DNA of 64,000 bases from Novosphingobium sp. (GTDB lineage Bacteria > Pseudomonadota > Alphaproteobacteria > Sphingomonadales > Sphingomonadaceae), in the NCBI RefSeq assembly GCF_030696665.1, contig NZ_JAUYRV010000026.1, positions 62,001-126,000 on the forward strand, given 5' to 3'. Of the stretch, positions 1 through 7,754 are shown in pieces. Below the pieces are notes generated by a model. The model ran no database searches, was not told the origin of the DNA, and was given only the letters and a program-made list of their open reading frames with translations. Position 1 is the stretch's first letter, and each line of letters begins with the position of its first letter. Both the position numbers and the translations under genes were made by a program.

Positions 1-282
1 GTAGCTGCGCATCGTGGCGGCATCGCCGGTCACTTCGATGGAACCGGGCCAGGCTTCGAACATGATGCCGGGATAGCCTTTCATCGCCTCGACCCACATC
101 GCCTTGATCGCCGGACGGCCCGTGGTGGTGCCAAGTTCGGGATAGTCGGGGAGAGACCATTCGGCGTCTTGCGCCCATGTGGCGGCCCATGCATCGGCGT
201 CGCAGCGGGTGACGGCATCGGCATATGTTTCAAGCAGTTCGCGGATGGCGAGGCGGTCTTCGGCGGGGCCGGTGAAGGGCAT
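1..282 (-). CDS. SnoaL-like/NTF2-fold protein, C-terminus cut by window edge
   Basis: The reverse strand from an ATG at 282 reads MPFTGPAEDRLAIRELLETY and stays open to base 1, giving 94 residues. The opening helix (RLAIRELLETYADAVTRCDADAWAATWAQDAEW) is the typical start of SnoaL-like, NTF2-fold proteins, which work as small polyketide-type cyclases, dehydratases or isomerases, or as accessory subunits. A purine-rich GGGAGAG stretch sits just before the start. It lies downstream of the MDR, SDR and Rieske genes on the same strand, so it is probably the distal gene of that operon, although a 97-base gap with 10-bp repeats separates it from the Rieske gene. The catalytic residues lie outside the window, so its reaction is unknown. 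Confidence 0.7.
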   Translation of the reverse strand, partial: MPFTGPAEDRLAIRELLETYADAVTRCDADAWAATWAQDAEWSLPDYPELGTTTGRPAIKAMWVEAMKGYPGIMFEAWPGSIEVTGDAATMRSY

Positions 283-312
283 TTTGTCTCTCCCACTGTG
301 TTTTTCTGAACT

Positions 313-342
313 GCACCTAGATGCACCTAACAACACCTAACG
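313..342. repeat. Three tandem 10-bp direct repeats ahead of the SnoaL-like gene
   Basis: Three consecutive 10-base units start at 313, 323 and 333. They read GCACCTAGAT, GCACCTAACA and ACACCTAACG and share the core CACCTA, and a partial fourth (CACACC) follows. The spacing of one helical turn suggests a protein-binding array or an upstream promoter element. They lie 31-60 bases upstream of the start at 282. Confidence 0.45.
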
Positions 343-379
343 CACACCAAGTGCGCGCGAACCTGCGCTTTGGGTGAGT

Positions 380-730
380 TCAGAGGACTACGGGAAGCTC
401 ATCCATTCCGGGCGCTGCGTCGGGCACGCAAACCTCGATCACGCCGTCTTCGATCCGCACCGGAAAGCTGCGCAGATCCTTGTAGGCCCCGCCGATGCAC
501 TTGCCGCCATCCATCTCAAAACGCGCACCGTGCAGCGGACACATCACCGCCCCGCGCCGCACTCGCCCGGTTGAAAGCAGCGCGGCTTGGTGTGTGCAGC
601 GATCATTGACCGCGAAGATCCCGTCGTCGGTCTTGGCCACCAGCACGTGCCAGCCGCCGATCTTGGCGGCGAGCTTGCCCTCGGCGGGAAATTCGGCTTC
701 GGAAACAAGGGTATGCCAGGTCTGGGTCAC
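380..730 (-). CDS. Rieske [2Fe-2S] ferredoxin
   Basis: A 116-residue single-domain Rieske protein. The cluster ligands are visible as Cys45-x-His47 and Cys64-x2-His67 (CTH and CPLH), with the usual spacing for Rieske ferredoxins and NirD-like proteins. It has no signal peptide or membrane segment, so it should be a soluble electron carrier feeding a ring-hydroxylating oxygenase or similar enzyme. It lies 35 bases downstream of the SDR on the same strand, probably in one operon. No Rieske oxygenase alpha subunit or ferredoxin reductase is visible in the window, so its partner must lie left of base 1 or elsewhere in the genome. Family assignment is firm; the partner is unknown. Confidence 0.9.
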   Translation of the reverse strand: MTQTWHTLVSEAEFPAEGKLAAKIGGWHVLVAKTDDGIFAVNDRCTHQAALLSTGRVRRGAVMCPLHGARFEMDGGKCIGGAYKDLRSFPVRIEDGVIEVCVPDAAPGMDELPVVL

Positions 731-765
731 GAAGGGTCTGCTTTCGTTACGGAGCGTGCCAATAG

Positions 766-1503
766 TCAGATCGATGCGCCGCCGTCCACGCGGAATTCTG
801 CCCCGGTGGCAAAGGCGCTGGCATCGCTGGCGAGGAACACCGCCATCGCGGCGATTTCTTCGGGTTTGCCGAGGCGCCCCACCGGGTGAACATCGACGAA
901 GCTTTGGTAAAGCGCTTGCGGATTATTGCTTTGTGCCAATACCTTGTCGATGATCGGCGTGTGGATTGCGCCGGGGTGGATGGAATTGCAGCGGATGCCG
1001 TATCCCTTTTCGGCAAAATGCAGCGCGCACGATTTGGTCATGTGCGTCACCGCCGCCTTGGCCGCGTTATAGGCGCACAAGTTGGCCGAGGCTTTGACGC
1101 CCGAAAGTGACGACATGTTGATGATCGATCCGCCGTGCGCCTTCATCCGGGGCAGCGCGGCCTGAATGCCCATGAACACGCCGAGCACGTCGATGTCGAG
1201 TTCGTGCCGGAATTGGGCGAGCGTCAGGTCTTCAACCGAGCCGAGCGTGGTGATCCCGGCGTTGTTGACCAGCACATCGATCCGATCAAACGGCGTAACC
1301 GCTTGTGCCCATGAGGTTTCCTGCGTCACGTCCAATTGCACGAAGCGCGCGCCGATGTCTGCCGCCAATGCCTCGCCGCCCGCAACGTCGATGTCGGCGA
1401 TAACCACCGCTGCCCCTTCGGTGGCAAAGGCGCGGGCGATGGTTTCACCCAGGCCCGATGCGCCGCCGGTGACGAAGGCCAGCTTGCCGTTCAGCGCGCC
1501 CAT
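766..1503 (-). CDS. Short-chain dehydrogenase/reductase (SDR)
   Basis: A 245-residue classical SDR, an NAD(P)-dependent alcohol/ketone oxidoreductase. It has the TGGASGLG cofactor loop at residues 12-19, NNAG at 80-83, a serine pair at 131-132 and the catalytic Tyr145-x3-Lys149 (YNAAK). The Asp-Ile-Asp after the second beta strand (residues 37-39) favours NAD over NADP. Its ATG overlaps the stop of the upstream MDR gene by one base (TGATG), so the two are probably translationally coupled. Closest in style to cyclic-alcohol or 3-hydroxysteroid-like dehydrogenases, but the substrate cannot be told from sequence. Confidence 0.9.
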   Translation of the reverse strand: MGALNGKLAFVTGGASGLGETIARAFATEGAAVVIADIDVAGGEALAADIGARFVQLDVTQETSWAQAVTPFDRIDVLVNNAGITTLGSVEDLTLAQFRHELDIDVLGVFMGIQAALPRMKAHGGSIINMSSLSGVKASANLCAYNAAKAAVTHMTKSCALHFAEKGYGIRCNSIHPGAIHTPIIDKVLAQSNNPQALYQSFVDVHPVGRLGKPEEIAAMAVFLASDASAFATGAEFRVDGGASI

Positions 1504-2516
1504 CAGATCAGCACCAGCGTTTTGCCGGTGGTCGTGCCGCTCATCAGTTCGATGAAAGCTTGCGGCAGTTTCTCCAGCCCATCGCGCACGTTTTCCAGCG
1601 GCTTAAGCTTTCCTTCGGCGAACAGGCGGTCGAGCATGGCTTGCGCTTCGCCCAGCACTTCGGGATGATCGTAAGTGATGAAACCGCGCATTGTCAGGCG
1701 GTTGACGACCAGTTGCCACAAGTTGCGGTTGCCGTGGGGATTATCGGCATTGTTGTATTGCGCGATCATGCCGCACACCGCGATGCGGCCATGCAGGCGC
1801 ATCAGAGGCAGCACTGCGTCGAGCGTTTCGCCGCCGACATTGTCGAAATAGACATCAATGCCATCGGGTGCCGCCTTGTGAATTGCAGCGCTGAGGTCCG
1901 GTTCAGCACGGTAATCAATCGCCACATCTGCGCCAAGATCGCGCACGATCTGCGCCTTTGCCGCCCCGCCCGCCATGCCGATCACGCGGCACCCGGCGGC
2001 TTTGGCGAGTTGCACAACGGTGCTGCCCGTGGCCCCGGCAGCCGCGCTGACCAGCACGGTATCGCCCGCCTTGGCCTTGCCGATTTCAAACAGGCCGACC
2101 CATGCCGTAAGCCCGACCGGGCCGAGCGCGCCCATGTAGTGCTGCAGGGGAACGCCGGGGGCCTGCTCCACGCGTTCGATACCCAGCGCATCTGCGCCAA
2201 CGACGTAATATTCAGACCACACGGCGAACGTGCGCAGCAGCGTGCCGACCGGCCAGTCTGCGTTGTTTGATTCGACCACTTCACCCAGCGACATGCCGTT
2301 GATCGGCGCGCCCAGCGCGACCGGCGGCAGATAACTTGGCCGGTCATCCAGAAAGCCGCGAATGGCCGGATCGCAGGAGCCAACGCGCATCCGCACGAGG
2401 ATTTCGCCGGGGCCGGGCACGGGGCGCGGCACTTCGACCAGCGCGAAGTCTTCTGGCACGGGAATGCCTGTGGGGCGGCGAACCAGCGTGATCTGGCGGG
2501 TGACAGGTGCGGTCAT
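1503..2516 (-). CDS. Zinc-free MDR-family NADP-dependent oxidoreductase (enone reductase-like)
   Basis: A 337-residue medium-chain reductase of the leukotriene B4 dehydrogenase / CurA / 2-alkenal reductase branch. The nucleotide-binding loop AAAGATGS is at about residues 158-165, and the structural and catalytic zinc cysteines of alcohol dehydrogenases are absent. This family reduces the C=C bond of alpha,beta-unsaturated ketones with NADPH. The frame stays open upstream to 3071, but that extension runs through the opposite-strand SnoaL-like gene. The ATG at 2516 (MTAPVTRQITLV) fits the family start and has AGAGGA as ribosome-binding site, held in the loop of a perfect hairpin. First gene of the operon with the SDR and Rieske genes. 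Confidence 0.9.
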   Translation of the reverse strand: MTAPVTRQITLVRRPTGIPVPEDFALVEVPRPVPGPGEILVRMRVGSCDPAIRGFLDDRPSYLPPVALGAPINGMSLGEVVESNNADWPVGTLLRTFAVWSEYYVVGADALGIERVEQAPGVPLQHYMGALGPVGLTAWVGLFEIGKAKAGDTVLVSAAAGATGSTVVQLAKAAGCRVIGMAGGAAKAQIVRDLGADVAIDYRAEPDLSAAIHKAAPDGIDVYFDNVGGETLDAVLPLMRLHGRIAVCGMIAQYNNADNPHGNRNLWQLVVNRLTMRGFITYDHPEVLGEAQAMLDRLFAEGKLKPLENVRDGLEKLPQAFIELMSGTTTGKTLVLI

Positions 2517-2517
2517 C

Positions 2518-2541
2518 AGGGCAAAGTCCTCTCTTTGCCCT
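2518..2541 (-). promoter_or_regulatory. Perfect 9-bp hairpin with the MDR ribosome-binding site in its loop
   Basis: The arms AGGGCAAAG (2518-2526) and CTTTGCCCT (2533-2541) are perfect reverse complements around a 6-base loop. Read on the minus strand the loop is AGAGGA, a good Shine-Dalgarno sequence for the ATG at 2516. As RNA this would present, or when protein-bound control, the ribosome-binding site. It could also be a DNA operator. The divergent gene carries a related leader, GGGCAAAGAGAGAGGG, at 2620-2635. Confidence 0.5.
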
Positions 2542-2642
2542 ATCCTTAGCGCGCCGTGACGCGGTGCTGCGCTATTCATATCGCTAGGTTTCGCCGCGCC
2601 CCGCATTGGTGGAACGTGCGGGCAAAGAGAGAGGGCCTGAAA

Positions 2643-3056
2643 ATGACCATGACCGCGCAGGAAATGATCCAGTTCGTCGATGACCTTTATGGCGCGACGG
2701 CGGTGGGTGACTGGGACAAGGCAGCATCGATGCTGACTGACGACTTTTTCGTGACCGAAGCGCCCGGCCTGCCGATGGAAGGCGTCTATCGCGGAAAGAA
2801 TGCGCTGCAAGAGCTGTTCGTGAAGGTGATGGGCATGGCAGATGTTGCCGCGCTTGACCGCGTGGAGACCACGGCGGGCAAGGATCATGCGGTGACAATC
2901 CTGTCCTTCCGTTTTGCCGATCCTGCGCTGGCCCCGGCTGAGCTGTGCGAGATGTTCCGTTTTCGGGACGGGAAGTGCTGCGAGATCAGGCCGTTCTATT
3001 TTGACGTGTCGGTGTTTCGTGCAGCGGCCGAAGCCAAGGCGCGCGCGGCGGCCTGA
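2643..3056 (+). CDS. SnoaL-like (NTF2-fold) protein
   Basis: A 137-residue protein starting MTMTAQEMIQFVDDLYGATA. The frame opens earlier, at 2556, but the ATG at 2643 follows GAGAGGG at a proper distance and begins at the first helix of the fold. The pattern WDKAASMLTDDFFVTEA and the later SFRFADP strand are typical of SnoaL-like polyketide-cyclase or isomerase proteins, often found in steroid, terpenoid and aromatic catabolic clusters as dehydratases or isomerases. It is transcribed divergently from the MDR-SDR-Rieske operon and convergent with the MarR gene. A general catalytic role is likely; the substrate is unknown. Confidence 0.8.
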   Translation: MTMTAQEMIQFVDDLYGATAVGDWDKAASMLTDDFFVTEAPGLPMEGVYRGKNALQELFVKVMGMADVAALDRVETTAGKDHAVTILSFRFADPALAPAELCEMFRFRDGKCCEIRPFYFDVSVFRAAAEAKARAAA

Positions 3057-3082
3057 ACCGCAGCGCCGCACATTACAGGCGA

Positions 3083-3490
3083 TCAGGCGATCTTGCGCAG
3101 GACTTCCAGCAGTTGCGCGTAAACGTCCGGGCCGATCCCGGCGGCCAGTCTGGCCTCACCTTCCCGTGATGCGGCATGCAATTGCGGCATCATTGCCTGC
3201 CCTTGTGGAGACACGGTGATGCCAATGGCCTTGCCGCGCCCCGGGTTGCGTTCGATCCACCCGCGATCTGAAAGACGGCTGATGATCGGGACCATGTTGG
3301 ACCGCTGAATTTTCAGCATGCGTCCGATGGCGCTTTGGCTGATGCCGGGGTTGGCCTCTATCACCATCATCACCGCCGCATCGGGATGGCGGATGGCAAG
3401 ATCGCCATAGGCGGCATTGACGGTGCGCAGCCCGATCCCGGCAGTGCGGACGAGCTGAAAGCCGACAAGTTCTTCCAAAGGATTGCGCAT
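3083..3490 (-). CDS. MarR-family transcriptional regulator
   Basis: A 135-residue winged-helix protein. The helix-turn-helix lies at about residues 50-73 (ISQSAIGRMLKIQRSNMVPI), followed by the wing DRGWIERNPGRGKAIGITVS, the classic MarR arrangement. MarR proteins are dimeric regulators, usually repressors released by small aromatic or phenolic ligands. It is divergent from the TonB receptor gene at 3699, and the 209-base space between them holds a perfect 12-bp inverted repeat (3552-3580) that is the obvious operator. It probably controls itself and the receptor, and perhaps the nearby oxidoreductase operon. Confidence 0.9.
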   Translation of the reverse strand: MRNPLEELVGFQLVRTAGIGLRTVNAAYGDLAIRHPDAAVMMVIEANPGISQSAIGRMLKIQRSNMVPIISRLSDRGWIERNPGRGKAIGITVSPQGQAMMPQLHAASREGEARLAAGIGPDVYAQLLEVLRKIA

Positions 3491-3551
3491 TGCGCGCCAT
3501 TAGCATCTCTGGTGCCAATGTGCATCACTGCGCACGCAATTCTATCCTATC

Positions 3552-3580
3552 ATTCTATGCTATTGACTATAGCATAGAAT
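3552..3580. promoter_or_regulatory. Candidate MarR operator: perfect 12-bp inverted repeat
   Basis: The arms ATTCTATGCTAT (3552-3563) and ATAGCATAGAAT (3569-3580) are exact reverse complements around a 5-base spacer, TGACT. The site is AT-rich in a GC-rich genome and lies between a MarR gene and a TonB receptor gene. A TTGACT -35-like hexamer (3563-3568) falls inside the repeat, so a dimer bound here would block RNA polymerase for the rightward gene. No convincing -10 box is visible at the expected spacing. Confidence 0.7.
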
Positions 3581-3698
3581 CGGACTTATCGTCCTGTTTG
3601 CAAGGGCCATGATCGAAGGTCACGATTCCGAAAAATCGGACCGTGCCGTCAGGTGAAAAGATCTCAGACCAACTGGGCCGTTGCAGAGGGAGGACAGG

Positions 3699-6284
3699 AT
3701 GATGAAACTGCTTTGCGCGGGCGCGAGCCTGCTTGCGCTATCGATTTCCGGCACCGCACTTTCCGGCACCGCACTGGCGCAGGAAGCGAACGAAACCCCG
3801 CAACCGGCCCCCACAACTGACGAGATCGTCGTTACCGCACAGTTCCGCGCGCAGAACCTGCAGGATACGCCGCTGGCGATTACGGCGGTCAGCGGTGAAT
3901 TGCTGGCAGCGCGCGGGCAGACCAACGTTTCCGAAATCGCTGCGCAAGCGCCGAACGTGACGCTGAAGCCGCAGGGCCAGGAATTGGGACCGGGCATCAT
4001 CGCCTTTATCCGTGGCGTGGGCCAGACCGACCCGAACTTTGCGCTGGAACCCGGCGTTGGCATGTACATCGACGATGTCTATCTGCCGACGCTGACGGGA
4101 TCGCTGCTGGACCTGACCGACCTTGACCGGGTGGAAGTGCTGCGCGGGCCGCAGGGCACGCTGGCCGGGCGCAATTCGCTGGGCGGTTCGATCAAGCTTT
4201 ATTCCAAGAAGCCGACCGGATCGAACACCGGATCGATCGAAGTGACATATGGCCGGTACAACCGGCTGGATGCACGCGGATTGTTCGACGTGAAGCTTTC
4301 GGACAACCTGTTCATGCGCGTGGCGGGCGTGACCAAGAACGTCGACGGTTATGTAAAGCGGCTGGATTACAACCTGACCCATCCGGGCACCAATGTGCCG
4401 ACCTTTGCGCGCGGCGCAGACCCTGAACTGGGCACGCTGGGCGGCCAGTCCTATGCCGCTGGCAAGGTTTCGCTGCGGTGGCAGCCGACCGAGACGGTGG
4501 ATATCAACCTCAGCGGCGATTACACGCGCGAGCGGAACGAGCCGGGTGCGAACGTGCTGTATTTTGCCAATACTTCGGCGGCGTTCGATGGCCCGAACGC
4601 CACGTTCACAGGCGGGCGTCCGTTCCTGCAGGGCACCAACGGGGCAGGCATTCCGCTGAACTGCGCCTTCGTGCCCAATGGCGTGAACAGCTGCGACACG
4701 CTCAGCGGCTATGACCGGCGCTATGTCTCCTATGCCACCTATGGCGATCCGGCGCGGCCTGACAGCCAGATGCCGTTCAAGCCGACGTTCAACGATCCGC
4801 ATTCCGATCTGGACAACTATGGCGCGGCGCTGACCATCGATGTGGACCTTTCCGACGAGCTGAAGCTGAAATCGATCTCGTCGTGGCGCAAATATACCGC
4901 CGATTGGTCGTATGATTCTGACGGATCGCCCATTGCCAACAACAACCTGAACCAGACGCAGAAGAACCGGCAGTGGAGCCAGGAGCTGCGCCTTTCGGGC
5001 AAGGTGATGGATGACCGGCTCGATTTCACCGTAGGGGGGTTCTATTTCGATACGCGCGGCACTTTCACCGGGCGCATCAACCTGAACTATGCCGGGATCG
5101 ATTTCCTGCACGGACCTGACCCAACGCCTGCCAAGAACAAGGCGCTGTTCGGCAACTTCACTTTTGCGCTGGCCGAAGGGGCGAACCTGACCGGCGGCAT
5201 CCGCAAGTCCTGGGACGAAAAGGATTATGGCTATGCCCGCCGCAATCCCGATGGGTCTGCAATTCAAGGGCCGTGCAACTTCTTCCTCGGCGCGCCGACT
5301 GCAGGCCCGACGGGTCTTGGCAACCAGCCCAACTGCCTGTTGTTTGGCCTGAACGGGCTGACCGCCAGCTTCCGCGATAGCCGCGTGGATTGGCGCGTGG
5401 CGGCCGATTACCGCTTCAGCCCCGATCTGATGGCTTATGCGCAGGTTTCCACCGGCTATCGTGCGGGTGGGGTGAACCCGCGTCCGTTCTTCCCGAGCCA
5501 GGCGACTGCGTTCACGCCAGAGACGATCACCGCATACGAAGTGGGCTTCAAATCAGACCTGTTTGACCGCAAGCTGCGTGTCAACGTTTCGGCGTTCTTC
5601 AACGATTACAAGAACATCATCCTGTCGAGCGTGAACTGCCTTGATCTGGTCAGGGCTGGGCCGGGAGGGTCTTCGCAGGCGACACCTTGCCTGCGGCCTT
5701 CAAACGTCGGTTCTGCCCACGTGAAGGGCTTTGAAGTGGAGACGCTGATCCGTCCGGTGGAGAACTTCACCATCGACGGTTCGGTCAGCTATCTCGATTT
5801 CCAGTACCAGAACGTGGATACGGCATCGACTGGTGTGACGCTGAACGATGTGACGCCCTACACGCCCAAGTGGAAGGCGGCGGTCGGGTTCCAGTATGAC
5901 ATTCCCGATGTTCTGAAGGGCGATGTCGTGCTGCGTGTTGACGGTGCCTATCAATCGAAGATCTATACCGAGGCGGCGAATATCGACAGCCTTGCCGTGA
6001 GCAGCACGGTGGCTGCCGGACAGTTTGGCTTCAACAATCCCGGCGGTGGCGGATCGATTGCCACGCTGCGGCTGTCAAACCGGATCGATGGCTATATCCT
6101 TGCCAATGCGCGCATCGGGTGGACTTCGGCGGACAAGGACTGGGGCCTGACGTTTGAAGTGCAGAACCTGACCAACAAGTACTACTTCACAACGCTGCTG
6201 CAGGAAGCGTTCGGATCGGGCACCGCATCGGGTGCGCCGGGCCGGCCGCGCACATGGTCTGTCACTGCGCGCCGTTCATTCTGA
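3699..6284 (+). CDS. TonB-dependent outer-membrane receptor
   Basis: An 861-residue receptor. A signal peptide covers residues 1-27 (ends GTALA), then the TonB box DEIVVTAQ at 41-48, a plug domain with the RGVG and VEVLRGPQGTLAGRNSLGG motifs, and a long beta-barrel ending in the C-terminal phenylalanine (RRSF) used for barrel assembly. Such proteins import a scarce substrate across the outer membrane using TonB-ExbBD energy. The start at 3699 follows GAGGGAGG; the frame opens at a TTG at 3681 without a ribosome site. The MarR gene next door and the oxidoreductase operon suggest an aromatic or terpenoid-like ligand rather than a siderophore, but this is inference from context. Confidence 0.95.
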   Translation: MMKLLCAGASLLALSISGTALSGTALAQEANETPQPAPTTDEIVVTAQFRAQNLQDTPLAITAVSGELLAARGQTNVSEIAAQAPNVTLKPQGQELGPGIIAFIRGVGQTDPNFALEPGVGMYIDDVYLPTLTGSLLDLTDLDRVEVLRGPQGTLAGRNSLGGSIKLYSKKPTGSNTGSIEVTYGRYNRLDARGLFDVKLSDNLFMRVAGVTKNVDGYVKRLDYNLTHPGTNVPTFARGADPELGTLGGQSYAAGKVSLRWQPTETVDINLSGDYTRERNEPGANVLYFANTSAAFDGPNATFTGGRPFLQGTNGAGIPLNCAFVPNGVNSCDTLSGYDRRYVSYATYGDPARPDSQMPFKPTFNDPHSDLDNYGAALTIDVDLSDELKLKSISSWRKYTADWSYDSDGSPIANNNLNQTQKNRQWSQELRLSGKVMDDRLDFTVGGFYFDTRGTFTGRINLNYAGIDFLHGPDPTPAKNKALFGNFTFALAEGANLTGGIRKSWDEKDYGYARRNPDGSAIQGPCNFFLGAPTAGPTGLGNQPNCLLFGLNGLTASFRDSRVDWRVAADYRFSPDLMAYAQVSTGYRAGGVNPRPFFPSQATAFTPETITAYEVGFKSDLFDRKLRVNVSAFFNDYKNIILSSVNCLDLVRAGPGGSSQATPCLRPSNVGSAHVKGFEVETLIRPVENFTIDGSVSYLDFQYQNVDTASTGVTLNDVTPYTPKWKAAVGFQYDIPDVLKGDVVLRVDGAYQSKIYTEAANIDSLAVSSTVAAGQFGFNNPGGGGSIATLRLSNRIDGYILANARIGWTSADKDWGLTFEVQNLTNKYYFTTLLQEAFGSGTASGAPGRPRTWSVTARRSF

Positions 6285-6295
6285 GGGCGGCGAGG

Positions 6296-6329
6296 GTGGC
6301 GGACTGCGAAAGCTCCGGCAGACCGCCAC
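6296..6329. terminator. Possible bidirectional terminator hairpin
   Basis: In the 60-base gap between the convergent receptor and uxuB genes, GTGGCGG (6296-6302) can pair with CCGCCAC (6323-6329) across a 20-base loop. There is no clear T tract, so this is a weak call based mainly on position. Confidence 0.3.
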
Positions 6330-6344
6330 TCTTCAATCCTCAAT

Positions 6345-7754
6345 TCAGGCCGCCGTCTGCACCCCCGTGCAGGCGGCGGTCAGCGTTTCAAGATCTGCGG
6401 GCGTGGGCTGCCATGTTCCTGCGAGCGGGCCATTGCCGGTGAACAGGGCGGTGGCGGCATCGTGCGGGTTTGGGTTGCGGTTGACGATGGCGGTCAGCTT
6501 TTCGGCCAGCGGATCGTCTACCGGGCCGTTTGCGCCGGTCAGATGGTGGAGCCATGCGGCGATGGCTTGCAGGATGGCGGGGCAATTGCGGCCTTGGGCG
6601 GCGTTTTCGGCGAGGGTTTCGAGCCAGCGCTGGGGGATTTTCTGGCTGCCGTCCATCGCGATCTGGATGAGGCGGTGGTTCAACGCGGGGTTGGCGAAGC
6701 GGGCGATCAGGGCGTCGGCATAGGCGGCGAGGTTCTGGTTTGGTGCAGGCGTGATGGTGGGCGCGGCCTCGTGGCGCATCAGCGTTTCGGCCAGATGGTG
6801 CAGGGCGGGGTCGGCCACGGCTTCGTGAACGTAAGTGTGGCCGGCCTTGAGGCCGCAGTAGGCGAGCGCCGAGTGCGCGCCGTTGAGCATGCGTAGCTTG
6901 GCGGTTTCATAAGGGGCGACGTCTGCAACCAGTTGCGCGCCGACCGCTTCCCATTTGGGGCGGGGGCCAGCGAACTTGTCCTCGATCACCCACTGGCTGA
7001 ACGGTTCGGTGACGACGCAGGCTTCATCCTGCAGGCCGCCGAGGGCTTGGGCGATGCCTGCGCGGTCCTCGTCGGTCGTGGCGGGCACGATGCGGTCGAT
7101 CATGGTCGATGGGCAGGTGCAGTTGGCCTCGAACCATGCGACCAGATCGGGTTCGTGGCGGGCGAGGTATTGCCCCATCAGCGCGTGGAGCTTTGCGCCG
7201 TTGTCGGCCAAGTTGTCGCACGGGAGCAGCGTCACGCCCGGCAGGCCTGCGTTGCGGCGGCGGAGCAGGGCTTGGGTGACGAAGTAGTAGAAGCTGAGCG
7301 AATGCGCCTGCTCGAAATCGAGGTCGCCGCTGGCGGTGCGGCAATAGCCTTTCTCGGTGACGGTGAGGCTGATGATGTGCGTGGTGGGAGCGGCTACGGC
7401 GGCGATGACGGCGTCCGGCTCCTCGCTGGCGACGAGGACGTTGCGGACCGCGCCGATGATGCGCAGCGCGGAGCCTTCACCCGATTGCTCGGCCACGGTG
7501 TAAAGCCCGCCCTGCGGGTTCATCTGCCGCGCCACGCCGGGGGAGCGGAGCGAGACGCCGGTGATGGCCCAATCGCGCTCGCCCAGATTCCCATTATCCA
7601 GATTTAGGGCGGCATCGGTGTACCACGCCTGATGTGCGCGGTGGAACGCGCCGATGCCGAAGTGGACGATGCCCACGGCTTGGGCGTCACGGTCATAGAG
7701 CGGGCGGGCGACTTCGGCGGGCAAGCTGGCCAGCGTTTCGGGCGAAAGCCTCAC
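6345..7754 (-). CDS. uxuB: D-fructuronate reductase / mannonate oxidoreductase (mannitol dehydrogenase family)
   Basis: A 469-residue polyol dehydrogenase. The N-terminal Rossmann start reads IVHFGIGAFHRAH (residues 29-41). The family signature IDRIVP is at 219-224 and the catalytic lysine region K286-x4-N291-x2-H294 follows. Family members reduce fructuronate to mannonate, or oxidise mannitol or arabinitol. The neighbour UxaC, which makes fructuronate, and ManD, which consumes mannonate, single out UxuB. It starts with GTG at 7754 and overlaps the uxaC stop by four bases (GTGA), so the two are co-translated. Third gene of a gntR-uxaC-uxuB operon in the cytoplasmic hexuronate pathway. Confidence 0.92.
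   Translation of the reverse strand: MRLSPETLASLPAEVARPLYDRDAQAVGIVHFGIGAFHRAHQAWYTDAALNLDNGNLGERDWAITGVSLRSPGVARQMNPQGGLYTVAEQSGEGSALRIIGAVRNVLVASEEPDAVIAAVAAPTTHIISLTVTEKGYCRTASGDLDFEQAHSLSFYYFVTQALLRRRNAGLPGVTLLPCDNLADNGAKLHALMGQYLARHEPDLVAWFEANCTCPSTMIDRIVPATTDEDRAGIAQALGGLQDEACVVTEPFSQWVIEDKFAGPRPKWEAVGAQLVADVAPYETAKLRMLNGAHSALAYCGLKAGHTYVHEAVADPALHHLAETLMRHEAAPTITPAPNQNLAAYADALIARFANPALNHRLIQIAMDGSQKIPQRWLETLAENAAQGRNCPAILQAIAAWLHHLTGANGPVDDPLAEKLTAIVNRNPNPHDAATALFTGNGPLAGTWQPTPADLETLTAACTGVQTAA

Noticed and set aside
1503..3071. 522-residue open frame extending the MDR gene
   Set aside because: The extra 185 residues run through the opposite-strand SnoaL-like gene and have no family resemblance; the ATG at 2516 has a ribosome site and the family's own N-terminus.
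3738..5267. 509-residue open frame opposite the first TonB receptor
   Set aside because: It lies wholly inside a well-supported receptor gene, is rich in Arg/His/Gly with no recognisable domain, and is typical of antisense frames in high-GC DNA.
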